Position numbers and translations under genes: made by a program. Below are positions 26,099-34,667 of a stretch of DNA of 64,000 nt, piece by piece. This DNA is from Corynebacterium minutissimum. Lineage in GTDB: Bacteria; Actinomycetota; Actinomycetes; Mycobacteriales; Mycobacteriaceae. The notes beneath the pieces are model-generated. The model searched no databases. It was not told where the DNA came from and worked only from the letters and a program-made list of their open reading frames with translations. How positions within the stretch are numbered: position 1 is the stretch's first letter; each line of letters starts with the position of its first letter. The stretch is taken from the NCBI RefSeq assembly GCF_000805675.1, contig NZ_JSEF01000018.1, positions 1-64,000 on the forward strand, written 5' to 3'.

Positions 26099-28192
26099 TT
26101 ATTTGGAATCCATGATGAAGCCGGCGTCGAGGACACCCACCAGGTTGGTGATGCGTTCCTCAGGCGTGCGGCCCAAACCGGACGGGGTGATGGTGTTCGT
26201 CAGCGAGATGCCGTCGAGCGCATCCTTGTAGTCCAGCTTGCCCACCGACAGCATGGAAGCAACCATGCCGTGGTTGTCTGCGCCGTTCTCCGGGTTTGCG
26301 CCCGGGGCGAACGGAGTACCTGCCTGGTGGCCAGACGGGAAGGAACCGGTGGCCTTGCCGTAGACCACGTTGGAGGTAATGGTCAGCACAGACTGGGTCG
26401 GGATGGCGTTGCGGTACATCGGGATGGCCTTAATCTTCGCCATCACGGTGTGGACGATGGTGGCGGCGATGTCATCGGCGCGGTCATCATCATTGCCGTA
26501 GAACGGGAAGTCACCTTCCGTCTTGTAGTCCACGATGAGACCAGTCTCATCGCGCACCGGGTAGACCTTGGCGTACTTGATGGCGGAGAGGGAGTCAGCC
26601 ACGATGGACAGACCCGCGATACCGCAGCCCATGGAGCGCACGATATCGGAATCGTGCAGCGCCATCTCGATTGCTTCGTAAGCGTACTTGTCGTGGCAGT
26701 AGTGGATGATGTTGAGGGCCTCAACGTAGGTGCCCACAACCCAGTCCAGCATCTCCTCGTACTTCTGCCAGACCTCGTCGAAGTCCAGCGGGCCATCGCC
26801 CTGGATAGCCTCGTAGCCGTCCACGACTTGCTTACCGCTTACCTCGTCGCGGCCACCGTTGATGGCGTAGAGCAGGGCCTTAGCGGCGTTCACGCGGGCG
26901 CCGAAGAACTGCATTTGCTTGCCGACGGCCATCGGGGACACGCAGCAGGCAATTGCGGCGTCGTCGCCCCACTGCTCACGAATCTGCTTATCGGACTCGT
27001 ACTGGATGGACGAGGTCTCAATCGAGATGTGGGCACAGAATTCCTTGTAGCCCTCCGGCAGCTGCGGATCCCAGAAAATGGTGATGTTCGGCTCCGGTGA
27101 CGGGCCAAGGTTGACCAGGGTCTGCAGCAAACGGAAGGAGGTCTTGGTGACCATGTGGCGGCCGTCAGAACCGAAACCAGCATCGGTCCAGGTTGCCCAG
27201 TACGGGTCACCAGAGAAGATCTGGTCGTAATCCTCGGTACGCAGGAAGCGCACGATGCGCAGCTTGAGCACCAGCTGGTCGATGATCTCCTGAGCGTCTT
27301 CCTCAGTGATGATGCCAGCGGCAAGGTCGCGCTCGAAGTAGCAATCGAAGAAGGCGGAAAGGCGGCCGATAGACATGGCAGCGCCGTCCTGCGACTTAAT
27401 GGAAGCCAGGTAGCCAAAGTAGGTCCACTGCACAGCTTCGTGAGCGGTCTTGGCCGGCTTGGAGATGTCGAAGCCGTAGGACTCAGCCATGACCTTGAGC
27501 TTCTTCAGAGCCTTGATCTGCTCAGCGTGCTCCTCACGGTAGCGAGCCCAGTGCTCGGAGAATCCGACATCGCCGACAGCATGCTTGGACGCTTCCTTCT
27601 CAGCGATGAGGTAGTCCACACCGTAGAGAGCCACACGGCGGTAGTCACCGATGATGCGGCCACGGCCATAAGCATCCGGCAGACCGGTAATGATGTGGGA
27701 GGAACGGGCAGCGCGGATGCGCGGGGTGTAGATATCGAAGACGGCATCGTTGTGCGTCTTGCGGTAGCGGGTGAAGATCTTCTCCACCTCAGGGTCAGTT
27801 TCTTTGCCGGCCTCCTTGATAGCCTGCTTGACCATGCGCCAGCCACCATTCGGCATCATGGCGCGCTTCAGCGGGGTATCCGTCTGCAGGCCGACAATGA
27901 CGTCATCCTCTTCGCAAATGTAGCCAGCGGGGAAAGCGTCAATATCAGTTGGGGTGTGGGTGTCGACATCGAAGATGCGCTTCTTGCGCTCGATGGACAG
28001 GTAGTTTTCTTCCAGGTGCTCCCAGACGCGCTTGGTCTTTTCGGTCGGGCCTTCCAGGAAGGAAGCATCTCCGTCATAGGGGGTGTAGTTGCGCTGGATG
28101 AAATCGCGGACGTCGATGTTCTCGGTCCACGGGCCTTCTTCAAAGCCTTTCCATCCCTCAAACTGGACGGATTGCTCAGTTGCGGTGGTCAC
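26099..28192 (-). CDS. pflB: Pyruvate formate-lyase core subunit lacking the glycyl-radical domain
   Basis: The 697-residue protein cleaves pyruvate plus CoA to acetyl-CoA and formate without oxygen. The active-site pair Cys416-Cys417 is in [14 protein letters not shown], next to [14 protein letters not shown]. Homology to E. coli PflB (760 residues) runs to [11 protein letters not shown] and then stops; the last ~60 residues with RVSGYA are absent and encoded by the next gene. The start is GTG 28192 behind AAGGGAG. There is no sign of a recent frameshift, since the second gene carries an extra N-terminal segment and its own ribosome-binding site. Confidence 0.95.
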   Translation of the reverse strand: MTTATEQSVQFEGWKGFEEGPWTENIDVRDFIQRNYTPYDGDASFLEGPTEKTKRVWEHLEENYLSIERKKRIFDVDTHTPTDIDAFPAGYICEEDDVIVGLQTDTPLKRAMMPNGGWRMVKQAIKEAGKETDPEVEKIFTRYRKTHNDAVFDIYTPRIRAARSSHIITGLPDAYGRGRIIGDYRRVALYGVDYLIAEKEASKHAVGDVGFSEHWARYREEHAEQIKALKKLKVMAESYGFDISKPAKTAHEAVQWTYFGYLASIKSQDGAAMSIGRLSAFFDCYFERDLAAGIITEEDAQEIIDQLVLKLRIVRFLRTEDYDQIFSGDPYWATWTDAGFGSDGRHMVTKTSFRLLQTLVNLGPSPEPNITIFWDPQLPEGYKEFCAHISIETSSIQYESDKQIREQWGDDAAIACCVSPMAVGKQMQFFGARVNAAKALLYAINGGRDEVSGKQVVDGYEAIQGDGPLDFDEVWQKYEEMLDWVVGTYVEALNIIHYCHDKYAYEAIEMALHDSDIVRSMGCGIAGLSIVADSLSAIKYAKVYPVRDETGLIVDYKTEGDFPFYGNDDDRADDIAATIVHTVMAKIKAIPMYRNAIPTQSVLTITSNVVYGKATGSFPSGHQAGTPFAPGANPENGADNHGMVASMLSVGKLDYKDALDGISLTNTITPSGLGRTPEERITNLVGVLDAGFIMDSK

Positions 28193-28273
28193 TATAATGA
28201 CTCCCTTCGTACTTCATACGACGTGTGGAAAATCTGCCACAGAAGGGTTTTGGTGACTCCAGTTCACGGGCAA

Positions 28274-28298
28274 TTCGGTCATCACGGTTGTCACCGAA
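28274..28298. promoter_or_regulatory. 25-bp dyad upstream of pflB, candidate operator
   Basis: Outer arms TTCGGT and ACCGAA are perfect, and several inner positions are also symmetric. It lies 82-106 bp upstream of the pflB start. The cognate regulator is unknown. Confidence 0.4.
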
Positions 28299-28430
28299 CC
28301 CCTCTCTGCAGCCCATAGTAAGGGCAAAGCCGTTTTAACTCATATCGTGCGTTTTATGAGGTAAATCACTAAAAACACCGCACAGTGGCCACCCCGCAGG
28401 TCGCCGGATCCATAGGTAACGACCGTACTG

Positions 28431-28462
28431 TTGACTCGCGGGGGTGGACCACCCCCTAAAGT
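28431..28462 (+). promoter_or_regulatory. Promoter with palindromic 20-bp spacer upstream of the permease
   Basis: TTGACT (28431-28436) and TAAAGT (28457-28462) are separated by 20 bp. The palindrome GGGGGTGGACCACCCCC (28440-28456) fills almost all of the spacer. An over-long spacer filled by a dyad resembles MerR-type or repressor-controlled promoters. Confidence 0.45.
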
Positions 28463-28582
28463 GGCATTCACCACATTTTTTCGCGTTCATTGGGCGAGCT
28501 GAAGCCGCTTCTTGGTGTGTGTCCACGCCGCGCTCTATTGTTATGCGCAGTATCCTCGTCTCGCCCTCAAGGAGCTCTTCGC

Positions 28583-30505
28583 GTGTCTGACACCGCCGCT
28601 ACTGCTCGCCCCGCCACTCACCCGCCGCACCCCGTGGATGTTGTCCCGCCAGCGCCCAAGCTGGCAGCTCTCGGACTCCAGCACGTCCTCGCGTTCTACG
28701 CCGGCGCAGTCATCGTGCCGCTGCTCATCGCTGGTTCCCTCGGTCTCGATGAGGCCACCACGATTCACCTCATCAACGCCGACCTGTTGACCTGTGGTCT
28801 GGCCACGTTGATCCAAGCGGTGGGCGTCGGCAAGCACATTGGCGTCCGTCTCCCCATCATCCAGGGCGTCACCACCACGGCCGTCAGCCCCATCATTGCC
28901 ATCGGCATGAGCGCGGGTGACCAGCCGCTACCCACAATTTATGGCGCGATTATTGCCGCCGGCATCTTTACGTTCTTCGCCGCTCCGGTCTTTGGACGCG
29001 TGCTCAAATACTTCCCCCCAATCGTGACCGGCACTGTACTTCTGGTCATGGGTACCTCTCTCCTCGCGGTTTCCGCCAATGACTTCGTGAACTACGCTGA
29101 CGCCACCCCCGCCTCGCGCGACCTTCTCTATGGTTTCGGCACGCTCACCATCATTATCATCGTGCAGCGTTTCTTCCGCGGCTTCCTGGGCACACTCTCC
29201 GTGCTCCTCGGCCTCGTCATCGGCACCGGCGTGGCCTTGGCACTAGGTGATACGTCCTTTGACGGCGTGCGCGAAGCAGACGCCATCGGTATCACCACGC
29301 CTTTCTACTTCGGTATGCCGAAGTTCGACATCATGGCGATTCTTTCCCTCATCATCGTCATGATCATCACCATGGTGGAGACTACCGGCGATGTCTTTGC
29401 TACCGGTGAGATTGTCAAGAAGCGCATCAAGCGCGATGACGTCGTGCGTGCCATTCGCGCCGATGGTCTCTCCACCACCCTTGGCGGCGTGATGAACTCC
29501 TTCCCGTACACCTGCTTCGCGCAGAACGTCGGCCTAGTTCGCTTGACCGGTGTGAAGTCTCGCTGGGTAGCTGTGTCCGCCGCCGGCTTCATGATTGTTC
29601 TGGGCCTGCTACCCAAGGCCGCAGCCATCGTGGCCGCCATCCCCTCCCCCGTCCTCGGTGGTGCCTCGTTGGCTCTCTTTGCCAACGTCGCATGGGCCGG
29701 CCTGCAGACCATTGCCAAGGAAGACATTACCGACGGCCGCAACGCCGCCATTGTCACCACCGCACTGGGACTGGCCATGCTCGTCACCTTCAAGCCGGAC
29801 GTGGCAACGGCCTTCCCAGAATGGGCACAGATCTTCGTTTCCTCCGGCATGTCCATTGGTGCGATTACCGCCATCCTCCTCAACTTGTTGTTCTTCCACA
29901 TCGGTACGCAATCCGGTGACGATATCAGCCGCATCGACGGCGAAGGGGTGTCTCTCACCGAGCTCAACACCATGGAGCGCGACGAATTTGTCGGCGCACT
30001 GCGCCCGCTCTTCAACAACGAGACGTGGCCTCTGGAGGCTGCTTGGGAGTCCCGCCCCTTCGACGACGTCAGCCGCCTGCGTGAGGCTATCCAGGTCGCC
30101 GTGCTGACCGCGCCGCGTGAGCAGCGCCGTGCCCTCATCCACGACTATCCGGCCATGGATGAGCTGCTGCTTGCCGACGCAACCGAGGCCGCCACCATCT
30201 CCGCCGACCGCGGCTCACTTGCCCTCGATGACCTGGACGATGTCCAAACGCAGCAGCTTATCGATGTCTCCCAGGCCTACCGCGAACGCTTCGACATGCC
30301 CTTCGTGGCCTACTTGGACACCAACGATTCTGTCGACCGCGTCATCGACGGAGGCGTGCGCCGCCTCGCCAACTCCGACGAGCTGGAGCAGCGCGTTATC
30401 TTGAGCGAAATCATCGAGATTGCCAACGACCGCTTCGACATCCTGCTGGCCGATGCCAACCCGGTGCGCGCTTACTGGGACCGCAAGTTCACCGAGGTGG
30501 AATGA
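28583..30505 (+). CDS. NCS2 purine/xanthine permease fused to an OHCU decarboxylase-like domain
   Basis: Residues about 30-445 of this 640-residue protein form an NCS2 (UraA/XanQ/UacT-type) permease: twelve or more membrane helices, QHVLAFYAGAVIVPLLI at the start, the substrate region FGMPKFDIMAILSLI and ETTGDVFATGEIV. After a short linker, residues about 460-635 are soluble and match OHCU decarboxylase, the last enzyme of urate-to-allantoin conversion: FVGALRPLFNNETWPLEAAW, LTAPREQRRALI, AYRERFDMPFVAYL, RLANSDELEQRVIL. The catalytic His and Glu positions are Tyr522 and Asp542, so the domain is probably not an active decarboxylase. The start is GTG 28583 with AAGGAG upstream. Urate is the likeliest substrate (inference). 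Confidence 0.9.
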   Translation: MSDTAATARPATHPPHPVDVVPPAPKLAALGLQHVLAFYAGAVIVPLLIAGSLGLDEATTIHLINADLLTCGLATLIQAVGVGKHIGVRLPIIQGVTTTAVSPIIAIGMSAGDQPLPTIYGAIIAAGIFTFFAAPVFGRVLKYFPPIVTGTVLLVMGTSLLAVSANDFVNYADATPASRDLLYGFGTLTIIIIVQRFFRGFLGTLSVLLGLVIGTGVALALGDTSFDGVREADAIGITTPFYFGMPKFDIMAILSLIIVMIITMVETTGDVFATGEIVKKRIKRDDVVRAIRADGLSTTLGGVMNSFPYTCFAQNVGLVRLTGVKSRWVAVSAAGFMIVLGLLPKAAAIVAAIPSPVLGGASLALFANVAWAGLQTIAKEDITDGRNAAIVTTALGLAMLVTFKPDVATAFPEWAQIFVSSGMSIGAITAILLNLLFFHIGTQSGDDISRIDGEGVSLTELNTMERDEFVGALRPLFNNETWPLEAAWESRPFDDVSRLREAIQVAVLTAPREQRRALIHDYPAMDELLLADATEAATISADRGSLALDDLDDVQTQQLIDVSQAYRERFDMPFVAYLDTNDSVDRVIDGGVRRLANSDELEQRVILSEIIEIANDRFDILLADANPVRAYWDRKFTEVE

Positions 30506-30521
30506 ACATAGTTCATTCCAC
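30497..30521. terminator. Hairpin across the permease stop codon
   Basis: GTGGAATGAAC and GTTCATTCCAC form a perfect 11-bp stem with loop ATA; the TGA stop (30503-30505) is inside the left arm. There is no T-run. It may act between the convergent transcripts. Confidence 0.5.
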
Positions 30522-30552
30522 GTAGATTCGGGTCACTCCACGTTCGATCGAG

Positions 30553-31158
30553 TCACTGAAACTCCATGGTGACCTGGGCTTCCGGGTCCACGCCGCGGAT
30601 GATGCCCTCATAAAAGGAACGGGCCTGATCCTGAAGTAGCTCGCGGTTATCGTTGATGTCCTTGCGCTTTTTATCAGCGCTGAGGACATCAGACACCGTG
30701 GAAGCAGCATCAAGTGGCTGCGTGGTCCAACTCAGCACGCCGTTGTCCTCCACCGCGGTCTTGAATTCCTCGTCGGTATGACCGATGAAAATAAACTCCG
30801 GGATGCTGACGGTATAGGCGTGCTCACCGGTCTCCGTGACGCGAACATCCTTGCCTTCAATTCCCAGCTTCGCCTTGTAGGAGTACTGCACGAACTGTGT
30901 GCGATCGGTCCACGGGACCCGCACCCCAAAGACTTCGCCGGCGGAAGACTTCTCCGCCAGTCCCTGAATTCCGAGACTGAGCAGCACTACCTGCTCCTGG
31001 CGCTCCACCGCGGTAACCACTTGCGAATTCGTGGATTCGACAGGGGCGCTATACACATCGCGCGGCTGACGCACGATATACATACCCAAACCGGCACAGA
31101 CGAGGGAAAGAAGCACCACGACGGCAATAAGCGTGGTGCTGAGCTTGCGGTTAGACAT
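30553..31158 (-). CDS. Membrane-anchored extracytoplasmic protein, unknown function
   Basis: The 201-residue protein has one N-terminal transmembrane or signal-anchor helix (STTLIAVVVLLSLVCAGLGMY) and a soluble outer domain with YSYKAKLGIEGKDVRV and YTVSIPEFIFIGHTDEEF. The pattern is reminiscent of DUF4230 proteins, but I am not sure of this. It starts at ATG 31158, 4 bp after the DUF3817 gene stop, so it is the third gene of a membrane-protein operon. No catalytic motif is evident. Confidence 0.7.
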   Translation of the reverse strand: MSNRKLSTTLIAVVVLLSLVCAGLGMYIVRQPRDVYSAPVESTNSQVVTAVERQEQVVLLSLGIQGLAEKSSAGEVFGVRVPWTDRTQFVQYSYKAKLGIEGKDVRVTETGEHAYTVSIPEFIFIGHTDEEFKTAVEDNGVLSWTTQPLDAASTVSDVLSADKKRKDINDNRELLQDQARSFYEGIIRGVDPEAQVTMEFQ

Positions 31159-31162
31159 GAGC

Positions 31163-31519
31163 TTAAAGCTGGAACTGCTCGGTAACCTCAACGCGGCGCT
31201 TGTGCTCCATCCAGAAGGACAGGAACGGCACCACACCGGCCAAAGCAGTAGTGATGAGCTTGCCCACCGGCCACAGTGCACGCGGGCCAAGAATCAGAAT
31301 CGACACCAAGTACACCATGTAGGCCACTCCATGTGCCTGGGCGATGAGCGTGGCCCACGACGGCATTTCCATGCCCACGCCGTACTGCAGAATCATGCGC
31401 ACGACCAGAATGAGCAAGAAGATACCCGTAACCGTGGCCGCGATGGAGAAGAACTTCAGTGGTCCGCGAATGCGCTCCTTGCGGTCTGGGTGCACGGCAT
31501 TGTTCGCTGGGTTGGTCAT
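31163..31519 (-). CDS. DUF3817 integral membrane protein
   Basis: The 118-residue protein has three membrane helices: FFSIAATVTGIFLLILVVRM, the AQAHGVAYMVYLVSILIL block that typifies DUF3817, and a third near TTALAGVVPFLSFWM. It ends in a basic cytoplasmic tail. It resembles Rv1342c of M. tuberculosis, which also lies next to the rdgB-rph block. It overlaps the upstream gene by 4 bp. Its role is unknown. Confidence 0.88.
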   Translation of the reverse strand: MTNPANNAVHPDRKERIRGPLKFFSIAATVTGIFLLILVVRMILQYGVGMEMPSWATLIAQAHGVAYMVYLVSILILGPRALWPVGKLITTALAGVVPFLSFWMEHKRRVEVTEQFQL

Positions 31520-31944
31520 GAGTTCTCCTCTTCGGTGCCGCGACGGCGGCGCTGTTTATTCATGGCATTAAAGGTCTCGACGTCCACCTGCGGGCGCGGC
31601 GGCAAGAAGTCTTCGTCGATTTTAGTCACCTGTTGTTCCTTGCCCGCGTCCTTGGTTTTAGCTTCATACTGAGCCGGCTCCTGCCCCATTTCGAGGGCCT
31701 CATTCTCCGCATCGATGCGCTCGTTCTCATAGCGCAACGCGGTGCGGTAGGCATAGACCACGAAGACAGCAAACAGCGGCCACTGGAAGGCATAGCCCAA
31801 ATTCTGGAAGGTTCCTGAGCCGGATTTAAAGCGGGTCCACTGCCAATAGGCAAGGAACAAAAAGAGCACGACGAAAAACGCGATGAGGACGATGTGCCAC
31901 CATCGGACCTTCATCTTCTTTCTCGGGGCTTGGTTGGTGCTCAC
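31516..31944 (-). CDS. Small membrane protein, similar in position to mycobacterial LprD
   Basis: The 142-residue protein has a basic N-terminus, two transmembrane helices (HIVLIAFFVVLFLFLAYWQW and FQWPLFAVFVVYAYRTAL) and a long acidic/basic cytoplasmic tail. The block YWQWTRFKSGSGTFQNLGYAFQWP is highly conserved-looking and familiar from actinobacterial proteins often mislabelled as glucitol-operon regulators. The start is GTG 31944. It occupies the position of Rv1343c (lprD) beside DUF3817. There is no lipobox here, so lipoprotein status is not supported. Confidence 0.8.
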   Translation of the reverse strand: MSTNQAPRKKMKVRWWHIVLIAFFVVLFLFLAYWQWTRFKSGSGTFQNLGYAFQWPLFAVFVVYAYRTALRYENERIDAENEALEMGQEPAQYEAKTKDAGKEQQVTKIDEDFLPPRPQVDVETFNAMNKQRRRRGTEEENS

Positions 31945-32058
31945 GCGTATCAGCCTACCCACCATGGTTCGAAAAGTGGATTTCCATCGTAGGCCTGCCG
32001 CCCTGTAAGCTATTCAGCGTTGCTCCGAACACAGTGTGTTTCGCGGCTACGTCTTTCA

Positions 32059-32140
32059 GCGCCCGTGGCGGAATTGGCAGACGCGCTAGATTTAGGTTCT
32101 AGTGTCTTATGACGTGTGAGTTCAAGTCTCACCGGGCGCA
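32059..32140 (+). tRNA. tRNA-Leu(TAG)
   Basis: The acceptor stem is GCGCCCG/CGGGCGC with discriminator A. The anticodon stem CTAGA/TCTAG encloses loop TTTAGGT, giving anticodon TAG for CUA codons. A long variable arm (TGTCTTATGACG) is typical of leucine tRNA. The T-arm is GTGAG/CTCAC. Confidence 0.97.
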
Positions 32141-32146
32141 CACCAT

Positions 32147-32190
32147 CAAGGTCTGCGTTGAAGCTTCATACTTCAACGCAGACCTTGTTT
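32147..32190 (+). terminator. Terminator after tRNA-Leu
   Basis: CAAGGTCTGCGTTGAAG and CTTCAACGCAGACCTTG form a perfect 17-bp stem with a 7-nt loop, followed by TTT. Confidence 0.93.
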
Positions 32191-32201
32191 CGCCCTGAGC
32201 G

Positions 32202-32312
32202 TGGTTCTAGTCATAGGGTTTCCTTCATCGGGTTCCTCTGGGGGGCAAACAAACCATGTACCAGACCGCACAAGGTTCGTTTGGGGGTAGGGAAACCTTA
32301 TGAGTGGAACCA
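32202..32312. repeat. Large imperfect inverted repeat A (unexplained intergenic)
   Basis: Arms of 22 nt at 32202-32223 and 32291-32312 pair with about five mismatches (TGGTTC and CATAGGGTTTCC blocks against GGAAACCTTATG and GAACCA). An inner repeat CAAACAAACC (32246-32255) pairs with GGTTCGTTTG (32274-32283). There is no ORF. It could be a structured RNA or a decayed miniature transposon. Confidence 0.55.
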
Positions 32313-32320
32313 TGTGAGGA

Positions 32321-32416
32321 GAGACCAAAGTTACGGGACCATCTGCGCGCATTCTGCGAATTGAACCTGGGGAAACACAGAAGCCGACTCGCAGATGGTC
32401 CTTCTAGTTTGGTCTC
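32321..32416. repeat. Large imperfect inverted repeat B (unexplained intergenic)
   Basis: GAGACCAAA (32321-32329) pairs with TTTGGTCTC (32408-32416). GGACCATCTGCG (32336-32347) pairs with CGCAGATGGTCC (32390-32401). The loop is about 42 nt. It directly follows repeat A and precedes the rdgB 3' end. Confidence 0.55.
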
Positions 32417-32474
32417 CTGCCCAACAAGCCCAGCTGGTGGAAGCCGAGGCTGCCGGTAATGGCAGGGCGGCTGC

Positions 32475-33086
32475 TTAGGCTTGGCGGGCGAGGGCTGCTA
32501 AGGGCTCGCGCAGTTGGGCTAGGGCGCGGCCGCGGTGCGAGACCGCGTTTTTCTCCTCAGGCGTCATCTCGGCAGCAGAGCGCTGCTCGCCTTCGGGTTG
32601 GAAGAGAGGGTCGTAGCCGAATCCGTTCTCTCCCTGCGGTGCGGTGAGCAGCGAACCGGGCCAGCGGCCCTCCACCACGTGTTCCTCGCCGTCGGGAGTG
32701 ACCAGTGCACAGACGGAGACGAAGGCTGCCGCGCGGCGCTCAGCAGGAACGTGCGCCATCTGGCCCAGCAAGAGGCGGTTATTCGCCTCATCATCGCCGT
32801 GACCGCCCGACCAGCGGGCAGAAAGCACTCCCGGCATGCCGTTGAGCTCTTCGACAGCGAGACCGGAGTCATCCGCAATCGTGGCAAGCCCGGTGTGCTG
32901 TACCCCGGCGCGGGCCTTGATTAGAGCATTGTCAGCAAAGGTGCGACCATCCTCGACGGGCTCCGGATAGGGCTCCACAGCCGACAATGGGAGAAGCTCG
33001 ATACCCTCAATTCCGGCATCGGCCAGGATCTTCTCCAGCTCTTTTAGCTTCTTCGCGTTATTGGAAGCAACGAGAAGCTTTACCAT
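32475..33086 (-). CDS. rdgB: Non-canonical purine NTP pyrophosphatase (RdgB/HAM1)
   Basis: The 203-residue enzyme hydrolyses dITP, ITP and XTP to monophosphates and keeps them out of DNA. Signatures: [18 protein letters not shown] at the N-terminus (the SNNxxK nucleotide-binding motif), [38 protein letters not shown] and the C-terminal [13 protein letters not shown] and SHRGRAL. It overlaps the 3' end of rph by 7 bp and is co-transcribed with it. The order rph-rdgB matches mycobacteria. Confidence 0.96.
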   Translation of the reverse strand: MVKLLVASNNAKKLKELEKILADAGIEGIELLPLSAVEPYPEPVEDGRTFADNALIKARAGVQHTGLATIADDSGLAVEELNGMPGVLSARWSGGHGDDEANNRLLLGQMAHVPAERRAAAFVSVCALVTPDGEEHVVEGRWPGSLLTAPQGENGFGYDPLFQPEGEQRSAAEMTPEEKNAVSHRGRALAQLREPLAALARQA

Positions 33087-33808
33087 CCCAGGGCCGCCTT
33101 CTGTGCCTCAATGAGCTGAGCACAACCAGCCTGGGCCACATCGAGCATGTCGTTAAGCTCCTGACGGCCGAACAGGCCGTGCTCGCCGGTGCCCTGGATC
33201 TCCACAAAGTCGCCGCCTTCCTGCATCACCACGTTGAGATCAACCTCTGCGCGGGAGTCCTCCTCATAAGGCAGGTCCAAGCACACGTGGCCGTCAATGA
33301 TGCCAACGGAGACCGCCGCGATGGGGTCGAGCAGCGGCTCGCCCGGTACAACGCCTTCCTCCTTGAGGTAGGCAATAGCATCCGCCAAAGCCACATACGC
33401 ACCGGTAATGGACGCCGTACGAGTACCGCCGTCTGCCTGCAGCACATCGCAGTCCAACTGGATGGTGTTCTCCCCCAGCTCAGACAGGTCCACCGCTGCG
33501 CGCAAAGAGCGGCCCACAAGGCGAGAGATCTCGTGGGTGCGACCCTTGACCTTGCCCTTCATGGACTCACGCGGCATGCGCTCATGCGTAGCGGAGGGAA
33601 GCATGGAGTACTCAGCAGTGAGCCAGCCTTCGCCGGAATCCTTCTTAAAGCGCGGGACTCCAAATTCCACGGAGGCGGTGCACATGACGCGGGTATTGCC
33701 GAACTCCACGAGTACCGATCCAGCCGGGTTGGTGGTGAAGTTGCGGGTAATGCGGACGCTACGGAGCTGGTCGAGCGCGCGACCATCAGCACGAGTGAAA
33801 TCAGTCAT
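33080..33808 (-). CDS. rph: Ribonuclease PH
   Basis: The 242-residue phosphorolytic 3'-5' exoribonuclease trims tRNA 3' ends. It has [15 protein letters not shown] at the N-terminus, the conserved MLPSATHER loop, [20 protein letters not shown] and the phosphate-binding region [23 protein letters not shown]. Length is standard and it forms a hexameric ring in known cases. It lies between the MBL phosphodiesterase and rdgB. Confidence 0.97.
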   Translation of the reverse strand: MTDFTRADGRALDQLRSVRITRNFTTNPAGSVLVEFGNTRVMCTASVEFGVPRFKKDSGEGWLTAEYSMLPSATHERMPRESMKGKVKGRTHEISRLVGRSLRAAVDLSELGENTIQLDCDVLQADGGTRTASITGAYVALADAIAYLKEEGVVPGEPLLDPIAAVSVGIIDGHVCLDLPYEEDSRAEVDLNVVMQEGGDFVEIQGTGEHGLFGRQELNDMLDVAQAGCAQLIEAQKAALGW

Positions 33809-33831
33809 GCCCCCTACCCTACCGCGCGGGT

Positions 33832-34599
33832 TTAGAGCTCGAATTCCATCCCCGAGGCGCCTAGTACAATCTCGCCATCAAACTCGCGCGCAGCAGCCGC
33901 GTAGGTCGCGGCAGCATCGCCCCACGGCTGCAGATGAATCAGTACGAGTTTCTTCACCCCAGCTTCGCGGGCCAGACGGCCGGCTTCAGCACCGGACATG
34001 TGCATGTTAGGCGCTTTACCCTCTGAGGTTTCGCCCCAGGCGGCCTCGCAGAGGAAGATATCGGCGCCCGAGGCAGCGTCAATCAGCGCCGACGTATACG
34101 CCGAGTCCGCGGAGTAACACAGCGTGGCACCGCTTTTCGCGTGTTCCATGCGTAGCGCATAGGTTTCCACCGGATGCACGGTGCGGAAAGGAGTGATGTA
34201 GACATCGTCGACCAATTGGCGTTCGCGGTCGACCCACGGGCTAAACGCGAACGTATCACTCATATCATCCACGCCATTGGGCTCATCCGAGGACAAACGG
34301 CCTAAATGGGTCTCAGTGGATGACGGCCCAAGGCAGAAGTTGCGGGAGGCCGCTGGCGCAGTGGGGTGGAAACGGCGCCACACCATCAGTGACGGGAAGT
34401 CCAAGCAGTGGTCCGCATGCAGGTGGGTCAACGCCACGTGGGCATCGCACGGATCTTGGTGTTCTTGCAAACGTGCGAGGGTCCCAGGGCCCAAGTCCAT
34501 GACGATGGACGGGGCAGAGTCGAAAGACACGAGGTAGCCAGAGGCCGGGTTACCAATAGTGGGCACCGAGCCTGAACAGCCGAGGATGGTCAACTTCAT
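33832..34599 (-). CDS. MBL-fold phosphodiesterase (Rv1339-like)
   Basis: The 255-residue metallo-beta-lactamase-fold protein has the zinc motif [16 protein letters not shown] (written HxHxDH) and downstream metal ligands in CYSADSAYT and IHLQPWGD. Its place between murI and rph matches Rv1339 of M. tuberculosis, reported as an atypical cyclic-AMP phosphodiesterase. That activity is a family-based inference; RNase Z-like activity is the other possibility. I chose ATG at 34599 because the sequence [14 protein letters not shown] is the family N-terminus. Confidence 0.88.
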   Translation of the reverse strand: MKLTILGCSGSVPTIGNPASGYLVSFDSAPSIVMDLGPGTLARLQEHQDPCDAHVALTHLHADHCLDFPSLMVWRRFHPTAPAASRNFCLGPSSTETHLGRLSSDEPNGVDDMSDTFAFSPWVDRERQLVDDVYITPFRTVHPVETYALRMEHAKSGATLCYSADSAYTSALIDAASGADIFLCEAAWGETSEGKAPNMHMSGAEAGRLAREAGVKKLVLIHLQPWGDAAATYAAAAREFDGEIVLGASGMEFEL

Positions 34600-34667
34600 G
34601 CGTTCAATAGTTCCACGAAACAATGAGGGTTGCTGGATTTGAATCGATTGTACCTGTTCATCCGCCA

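Larger units (their letters stand above)
28193..28582. other. Divergent regulatory region between pflB and the purine permease
   Basis: This 390-bp gap is the promoter region for two divergent transcription units and holds no supportable ORF. It contains a 25-bp dyad at 28274-28298 on the pfl side and a palindrome inside a promoter spacer at 28431-28462 on the permease side, both listed separately. Confidence 0.6.

Noticed and set aside
28225..28265. A GlxR/CRP-like site upstream of pflB (GTGA...TCAC and TGTGG...CCACA)
   Set aside because: The half-sites are separated by the wrong number of bases (7 and 8 rather than 6), so the match to TGTGA-N6-TCACA fails.
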